NCBI GenBank assembly: GCA_030272155.1
Contig: CP126206.1
Location: 2,418,001-2,482,000, forward strand
Origin: Tetradesmus obliquus
Lineage: Eukaryota; Chlorophyta; Chlorophyceae; Sphaeropleales; Scenedesmaceae
DNA: 64,000 nucleotides
Direction: 5' to 3'
The notes under the pieces were generated by a model. The model was not told where the DNA came from. It searched no databases and was given only the letters and a program-made list of their open reading frames with translations. A program made the translations under genes and the position numbers. Of this stretch, positions 59,137-64,000 are shown piece by piece (within the stretch, counting starts at the first letter, position 1; each line of letters opens with the position of its first letter).

Positions 59137-60941
59137 CACATAGAGCACAGCAGGTAATGCAGTTGCTTCCTGGCCTCTCACCGGCCCACATCCTGTGGCA
59201 GCACGTGCTGTTACATTCGCCTGCTGCTTCAGCGCCGCACGCAGCCTGGTCATTGCGGCATTGATCAGACTCGGTCCGCAGCGGCTGCTGTTGCTGCTGC
59301 CGGATGCCCCAAGTGTGTAGTTGACAGCAAGCAGCACTGAAGGCAGCCGCAGTGCACATGCAGAGCTGCTGCTGTTGAGCGCTCCACCTGTTGAAGTGTA
59401 GTTTGCTGCAGACAGAGCACAACAACAACAGCAGCAGCAGCAGCAGCAGCAGCGGCGTCGGCAGCACAGGCATTCAACATGTGAACGGATGCTTGCGGGG
59501 TGTGCTTTGCCAAAAACTCACTGTGCTGTTATGACTGGTCATTCTGCAGCTAGCAGATGCTGCGGCAACGAGCTGTGTCGTGTGTTGCAGCATGCCCAGC
59601 ACTTGCTTGTCTCATCTGGCAGCAGTGCATGGTGGTTGCAGAGCTGCACTACTTTCTATTAGAATCGCTTGATGGAAAGCTGTGCTGCCTGTTTCATACA
59701 GGGCTGAGCTACGCAGCAAAAGAGTCATACCGCTGCTTATGCTGCTGTTGTTGCAGCTGCCCCTGCCGCTGCTGCATTGTGATTTGAAGGTGGCTGCTAC
59801 AGACTGAGTCCCCAACAAATCTCCGCTATTTGCAGATGTGCAGCTGCCAAGCCTCACTCCAACATTACAGGTCTAACCTGGGCAAGGGAAACAGAAGCAG
59901 CGCCCGCTGCCCTGTCCAGCCGGCAGGAATGTTACGCTGTTGTTGTAGAGACTGTCAGAGGCTGGAAAGAACAGCCTGCATGCTGGGGGCTTCACTGGGT
60001 ACTGCTCTGTCTTCCAGCCTGGCACGTGGGAGCCAAACCCTGCCTTGCAGGCTGGCATTATACAGGATTTGGTTAGGGTGGAGGGAAAGTCAGCACATGC
60101 GGGAACACGACAGCAGGCAGCAGCAGCAGCAGCAGCCGTAGCAGCAGCAGCAGCAGCCGTAGCGTCAGACTCTGTGAAGACACTGTGAACATGCAGATGA
60201 TGGATGATGGATGTCCCATTCCGGCTGCAGTGAGACGTTGAAACATGCCCCGCCTGCATGTGAGCTGCTGCACAGACCAGCGATCATGATGTGCTGCTGC
60301 TGGGCATGTTGCTGCTGCGTGCATTGGATTTGCCTCCCCTCTCCACATCATTCTTCTGCCTTTAGCACCTTTCAACAGCGCATTTGCATCACACATGCAT
60401 TGGCACAACAAGTGTATCCCGAGGGCATTATAGATACTTCTTATTGATTCAGGCGCTGCCATGTGCTGCCATGTGCTGCCATGTGCTGCGGTACATGCTG
60501 CCATTTGCTGCGGTTACTTGAGTGCAGCAATGGTGCCGGCTGGTTGCTGCTAGAGCTTGCATGCGTCCAGAACTGGCCCCACAACTTCAACTATGCGTAG
60601 CAGTGTGCATTCAGTGGTAAGCTGCCGCAAATGCACGGCTGCTAGGATATCCAGCTTGTGCACTGCTACTGCAACTGCTGCTGCTGCTGTCCAAATGATG
60701 TTGCCAATGCCATTGGCGGTAATGCTGCAGGGATTTAAGCTACCCGGCGAAACAATCGTATGTAATGCCTTTGACAGCACTCACCGCAGCCCCTGCCTGC
60801 TGGCATGTAGCCATTGCTGCATGCAGTCGAGTTCACCGCTGCCACTTCCAGGCTCAAGTCCCCATCGTCATACGTAAGATCAGTACCGTGACATACTGCT
60901 AATATGCTAAATGAAAGCAGTAATGATGTTTGAAATCGCAT
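45118..60941 (-). CDS. Gene B: 27-exon secreted mosaic protein (about 2,209 aa), tandem paralogue of gene A
   Basis: Exons from 5' to 3' are 60785-60941, 59878-60051, 59182-59405, 58403-58631, 57949-58086, 57380-57718, 56960-57266, 56025-56691, 55317-55723, 54994-55154, 54474-54647, 53677-54123, 53240-53410, 52752-52901, 52277-52561, 51753-52007, 51278-51466, 50778-50911, 50390-50540, 49429-49951, 49031-49202, 48100-48465, 47765-47927, 46920-47208, 46498-46611, 45621-45767 and 45118-45214. They sum to 6,630 nt in one frame. All introns are GT-AG and phases run 1,1,0,1,1,1,2,0,2,1,1,1,1,1,1,1,1,0,1,2,0,0,1,2,2,2. The start opens a signal peptide. All size differences from A are multiples of three, as expected if both proteins are maintained. 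Function unknown; extracellular location inferred. Confidence 0.87.
45464..45533 (-). repeat. Echo of exon 26 3' half, gene B
   Basis: Encodes ASLAVGALGGGGGAIHVTAG-like codons but its donor is changed (TTGATGAGC). Not expected to splice. Confidence 0.7.
45850..45899 (-). repeat. Echo of exon 26 5' half with acceptor, gene B
   Basis: Has a usable acceptor and codons for GINKDAQVFCWGKDT, then departs from the exon. Could act as a cryptic 3' splice site. Confidence 0.7.
49031..50911 (-). CDS. Gene B exons 18-21: NHL-like propeller region (residues 1492-1818)
   Basis: Blade signatures are VYYTALDNTVRKV, GIALDELTNKIYVTDHG, QAYISDSRNGCVRKY, ALYVAYTEMGQIRWHD and LLVACDDI. Exon 20 also includes CENTPGSYGC, an EGF-type motif. 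Intron 18 (50541-50777) is 237 nt, has no stop in frame and so could be retained as coding sequence; gene A's intron 18 could not. Confidence 0.7.
51278..52901 (-). CDS. Gene B exons 14-17: EGF-like modules, Ser-Pro linker, Cys-rich module (residues 1199-1491)
   Basis: Exon 14 holds one EGF-like module and exon 15 two. The exon 16 linker is two residues longer than in A (SPSPSPSPSPSPAGP). Exon 17 ends five residues later than in A. All introns are phase 1. Confidence 0.8.
53240..55154 (-). CDS. Gene B exons 10-13: Cys-rich modules and beta domain (residues 881-1198)
   Basis: Modules match those of gene A. Exons 10, 11 and 13 are Cys-rich with DGTxC motifs; exon 12 is the LYIIYYRVEGP domain. 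Introns 10-13 are phase 1. The intron 10 array of gene A is absent here. Confidence 0.76.
55317..56691 (-). CDS. Gene B exons 8-9: caspase-fold-like domain without catalytic dyad (residues 523-881)
   Basis: Key strands are SVLVLAPYLRENRC, FVVVSSIGDD (about residues 713-722), TIVLFSSDRSAV (about 782-793) and ISYAGYTNYLSRSF. SSIG and FSSD take the positions where caspase-like peptidases carry His-Gly and Cys. Both gene copies and paralogue D (LLSSDRSAV) share the Cys-position change, so the loss is old and the domain is still kept intact in A and B. Confidence 0.55.
55918..55950. repeat. (ATG)n microsatellite in intron 8 of gene B
   Basis: About ten ATG triplets, absent from gene A. Confidence 0.85.
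56960..57718 (-). CDS. Gene B exons 6-7: choice-of-anchor-like beta domain (residues 308-522)
   Basis: Nearly identical to gene A in exon 6 (one visible change, NGTTQ to NGSTQ in the shared stretch). Exon 7 is one residue shorter in its alanine-rich insert. Assignment to the bacterial surface-domain type rests on the DDG...DDRYANDGLFSN pattern. Confidence 0.6.
57949..59405 (-). CDS. Gene B exons 3-5 (residues 111-307)
   Basis: Same layout as in gene A: an Asn-glycosylation-rich exon 3, exon 4 with RCAFGVC, and exon 5 with PPGPPPACSPPKCDDKVC. Exon 5 begins just beside a CTG tract much longer than in gene A (58103-58157). A partial exon 4 echo (VPGVSSTSGSALQLSV with its own acceptor) lies at about 58700-58760 and is shared with A, so it predates the duplication. 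Confidence 0.77.
58103..58157. repeat. (CAG)n tract at exon 5 acceptor of gene B
   Basis: Eighteen or so pure triplets; the matching tract of gene A is short and interrupted. On the coding strand it is CTG. Confidence 0.9.
59096..59136. repeat. (CAG)n tract in intron 3 of gene B
   Basis: About thirteen triplets, shorter and interrupted in gene A (15906-15931). Confidence 0.88.
59878..60941 (-). CDS. Gene B exons 1-2: signal peptide and Cys-rich N terminus (residues 1-110)
   Basis: The signal peptide MRFQTSLLLSFSILAVCHG is followed by an acidic segment and the Cys-rich piece SNGYMPAGRGCACKAGFG, whose two halves come from exons 1 and 2. Exon 2 ends CFCFPCP. The sequence upstream of the ATG is open in frame in both copies, but the Met before the hydrophobic stretch is the natural start. 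Confidence 0.78.
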
Positions 60942-63900
60942 CCTACTCCCGCCAGGGAGATGAAGTCTTCGGTGATGTAAGAAGTTGGTCGTTGCGCATC
61001 GTTTGACAAAGTTTATGATTGAAATCAAAAACAACAACTTAGAGCTTTCGTATACGAATCATGGATGCGGGTAACAGTGGTGTGCGACGCAGTTCGTGTG
61101 TTCCCTGCGTATTCCCAGACTGTTCTCAATAACAGGCTGCTGCACGTATCCCAAGCACAAACCACATTCACGGCGAGCATATACTTTCCTCTATGGCTAA
61201 GCTCGATGTTGTCACTCGGTGATGGGACCAAAAGGTAACTGTAGTGACAGCGAGCACGTGATGCAAGATGAGCCTGTCTAGCAGCCATGCATGCTGAAAT
61301 TTCAACGTAAAAACCTGTTCTGTGTCCACTATAAGCAGTTTTATGCAGCCTGCCTCGTTCTGGCAGCAGTGTGAAGGCATGAGGAAGTGAATTGCACACT
61401 GTGCACTGATTGGCACATGGCACTGCAGTGGACTGCAGTGCTGACATGATGAAAAAATGACGTAATTATAGGCAAATCCAGGATCCAAAGGACGCTGGTC
61501 ATGCACAGCTGCGCACCTTCAAGCCGAAATGATGGGCATGTGCCACTGGCCACTGCCAGTGGCAGCCGTGCCATTGCATGGCATTCGAAGCCGCCCAAAA
61601 GTGTGCAGACACAGCTGAGCAAAAACGGGTAACACTACCACATGGTAGAATTGATAAAGAGCTGACTTATTACCGAATACAAGGCGTACAGCCTCGCTTT
61701 CAACGGCTTTGGACTCGCAGTGTTTGGGTCGATCAAATGGTGTCGTTTGCAGCGATCGAGGCTCAATAGCCAGTATAATGTAGACATAGTAGGTTTCATT
61801 TCCAAGGTAATGTTACCCGCTCCTTAGCTGTACAGTTTGTCTGGTATTGGAATGCCATTGAGTGCCCAGTGGACCATGAACTTCATGTTGAACACGTACA
61901 TGGCATGATGGCATGGGGCCGTGTGCATGTTGCCACACAAAGGGACATACCCTAACACTACACAGTTGAGTAGACTTACAGTGTTCAACGTGGTGTGCCG
62001 AACCGTGTGCTGCACGGTGTGCCGTGACTGCTGGCACTGCCGTGTGGCGGTTGCAGCTGTGTGAGCGCTCACCTGGCAGCAGCTGCACACCACCCGGTCA
62101 CCAGGTGGTCTTGAAGAACACTTCTCAACTGTGTAGCTAGCCGCTGAAGATTGCAGCGGCCACTGGGGCAAATGCTTGCTGTAAGACACAAAACTCTGCC
62201 GACAAGGTAAACTGGTTGTCCTGTGGCAATTACCTGCAGCTGACTTGCTGACTGTGCGTAGATTCACGAATTGTTCTATGCCTGCCGCCAACTTGACGCC
62301 ATTGAATGGCACCATGGAAGCAATCCTTTCGCGTGCACCAGCAGCGGATGCAGCCCCCGCAGCAGTGCGCCTTCCCGACCTAGTCTGGCACTCCCCTTGC
62401 ACTTCCGCGCTGCTGCGAGCTGCAGCAGCACTAGTGAGGGCTTCTAGACACTTGCTGTTGCTCCTGCGGCTCAGTGGTGACACTGCTTATTGAAAAGGCA
62501 GAGTGTTGTTCGACTGGCTAAAGCTACAGACGTACAGTTGATGCTACGGCTTGATGGGTAACATGATGATGGTGACACTGCTTGAGTTGCAGGTGCGGCA
62601 TGTACAGGATCAAGGATTAACCACCAGTTGGATGCAAACCATTGCCAATTCGGTGAGGTGCTTGGGTCTCATCCGCTTTCTGTTGGTTCTGTAAAGATCG
62701 ACAGTCTACCATGAAAAAAGCAAAGCTGCGCACCTTCAAGCAAGGCTCTGTTTACAAAGTATACCTCAGATACAAGTAATACTCGTAAGAATAATTCAAC
62801 ACTCAGGGCTGTAACAGATGCTCCACCTGCAGGTGTATACCATCATATATGAACAGCGTCCTGAAGCCACTCAGAGACTCAGAGAACTCCAAAAACAACA
62901 TGGAGCAGGATACAAACATTCATAAATGAAGCATAGCACAGCAAAAAAGGTGTGACTCAAAGTCCATGTCCAGCGGTTCAATATGTGTATTCACATCCAG
63001 CCTGGATGTTTGGCTAACAGCAGCAGATCTAGAGCACAGCACGCCCTGCATGCACCAATTGCACACTCGCACACTCCAGTTTTCCTTCAAAAACCCACTC
63101 ACACCGCAACCTGGTAAGTGAGGCCACATCACATCTCACGATGTCAGCGGGTCTGACATAACCCCCCGCACAGATGCATAGCAAAGCCTGCTCATCGCGC
63201 TCAATTGTACCCGCATCTTGCAGCCGCTGCTTTGACACCAACAGTGTTGCAGACAGACAACCAAACCCACATGCAATCCTCTGCGCCTACACAATCACAA
63301 AGTCAGCAGCAACGCGCACACCGCTGCAAATGTTCAAATCGAATCTGAGGTTTCACGCCCATGGCGAACATGCTGTTGCCATATGTGTAGAGCCGGATGC
63401 ATCGTGCAACGCTATGCAGTACCATGTGTCATGGATCAAACCTGTACAACGTGTGCAGTTCTGGACAAAGGCGTACATGCAGAGTCATGCATCAAACCTC
63501 ACATCAGCAAAACCCACCATTAGGCGTCACAGCCACCTCCCAACCAATTTAGAGGCCACTAGTTCCTGCATTGCTGTGATGCACTGGAGCCACCACGTTC
63601 AACCCACTGCAATACAGTGCAGCGCTGCGCTGCCAGCAGCTCACACACAACTGCGGCCATGAACCTTTCACGCGTGCAGCCCCCATCCGCATGCATATCT
63701 GCAGCCAGAGGCATTGCGCAGAGCTACTCAACAAGATGTACAATCCTCGATTGCAACTCACCGCAGCTTGCGGCCAGCCCAACTCATCAGCAGGCGCCAC
63801 AGCCACACTTCTAGCAAAGCAAAATGCACTGTATCACCACATTCAGCGCAGCAGCACACACACTGCTGCGGGTGAACCCGACCCACACAAGCATTGCTGC

Positions 63901-63967
63901 TACTTCCGAGCCGCTGCAACTTGGTTTTGGATGCAGCCAGCACATGGAAGAGGCATGCTGAGGGTGC
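60942..63967. promoter_or_regulatory. Upstream region of gene B
   Basis: Collinear with 17713-20894 of copy A minus the A-specific insertions. The part near 61065-61295 is the best conserved and is a candidate for promoter or 5' untranslated sequence. No gene is supported. Confidence 0.35.
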
Positions 63968-64000
63968 ACGGCCCACCAGCAATGCAATGCACGGTCCACC
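63968..64000. repeat. 23-bp minisatellite, start of copy B array
   Basis: First units of the CCACCAGCAATGCAATGCAC array, cut by the window edge. Confidence 0.85.

Larger units (their letters stand above)
44334..64000. repeat. Segmental duplication, copy B block
   Basis: This is the direct repeat of 1-20960 and holds gene B. It ends at the window edge inside the same 23-bp minisatellite. Several sites here are the empty, pre-insertion state of insertions seen in copy A: the hAT MITE at 18754, the TTACA-tailed insert at 19596, the 17-copy array at 11370 and the 25-bp array at 20442. That makes this block the more ancestral version at those points. Confidence 0.93.

Overview
The window looks like nuclear DNA of a green alga, most likely a chlorophycean/volvocine relative. 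Evidence: many short GT-AG introns, (CTG)n/(CAG)n tracts in almost every intron, Ser-Pro-rich hydroxyproline-type tails, a DIRS-like element with split direct repeats (an architecture known from Chlamydomonas and Volvox), and an L1-like LINE. The organism is an inference.

The window is dominated by a family of very large mosaic genes for secreted proteins. Two copies are intact by reading frame. Gene A (781-17712, minus) has 27 exons and encodes about 2,191 aa. Gene B (45118-60941, minus) has 27 exons and encodes about 2,209 aa. They sit in a tandem segmental duplication: positions 1-20960 correspond to 44334-64000. The splice phases of all 26 introns agree between copies and close one open frame in each. 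Domain order is: signal peptide; Cys-rich segment; two algal-type domains; a short Cys knot; a bacterial choice-of-anchor-like beta domain; a caspase-fold-like domain that seems to lack its catalytic His and Cys; Cys-rich modules; three EGF-like modules; a Ser-Pro linker; an NHL-like propeller; and RCC1/BLIP-II-like repeats at the C terminus. A cell-wall or extracellular-matrix role is likely; no biochemical function is known from the sequence.

The 23 kb between A and B holds mobile and broken DNA. There is a 23-bp minisatellite interrupted by a tRNA-derived SINE, then a 5'-truncated LINE with an open 1,164-residue reverse transcriptase frame (21605-25099). Next come two partial, diverged paralogues in head-to-head orientation. 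C (27837-32108, minus) covers exons 20-24 and 26-27. D (32795-39221, plus) covers exons 9-12 fused to exons 24-27, with a proline-rich tail. C and D meet next to two perfect 21-bp palindromes. A DIRS-like non-autonomous element (35470-37191) lies inside an intron of D. Positions 39874-44333 contain degenerate repeats and no gene I can support.

Comparing A with B dates several events. A alone carries a 383-bp hAT-type MITE with an 8-bp target duplication (B has the empty site), a short insertion with a (TTACA)n tail, a perfect 17 x 21-bp intronic array, and an exon end repeated with its splice donor. Copies of exon edges, with their splice sites, recur in introns across the family and form the most unusual pattern in the window.
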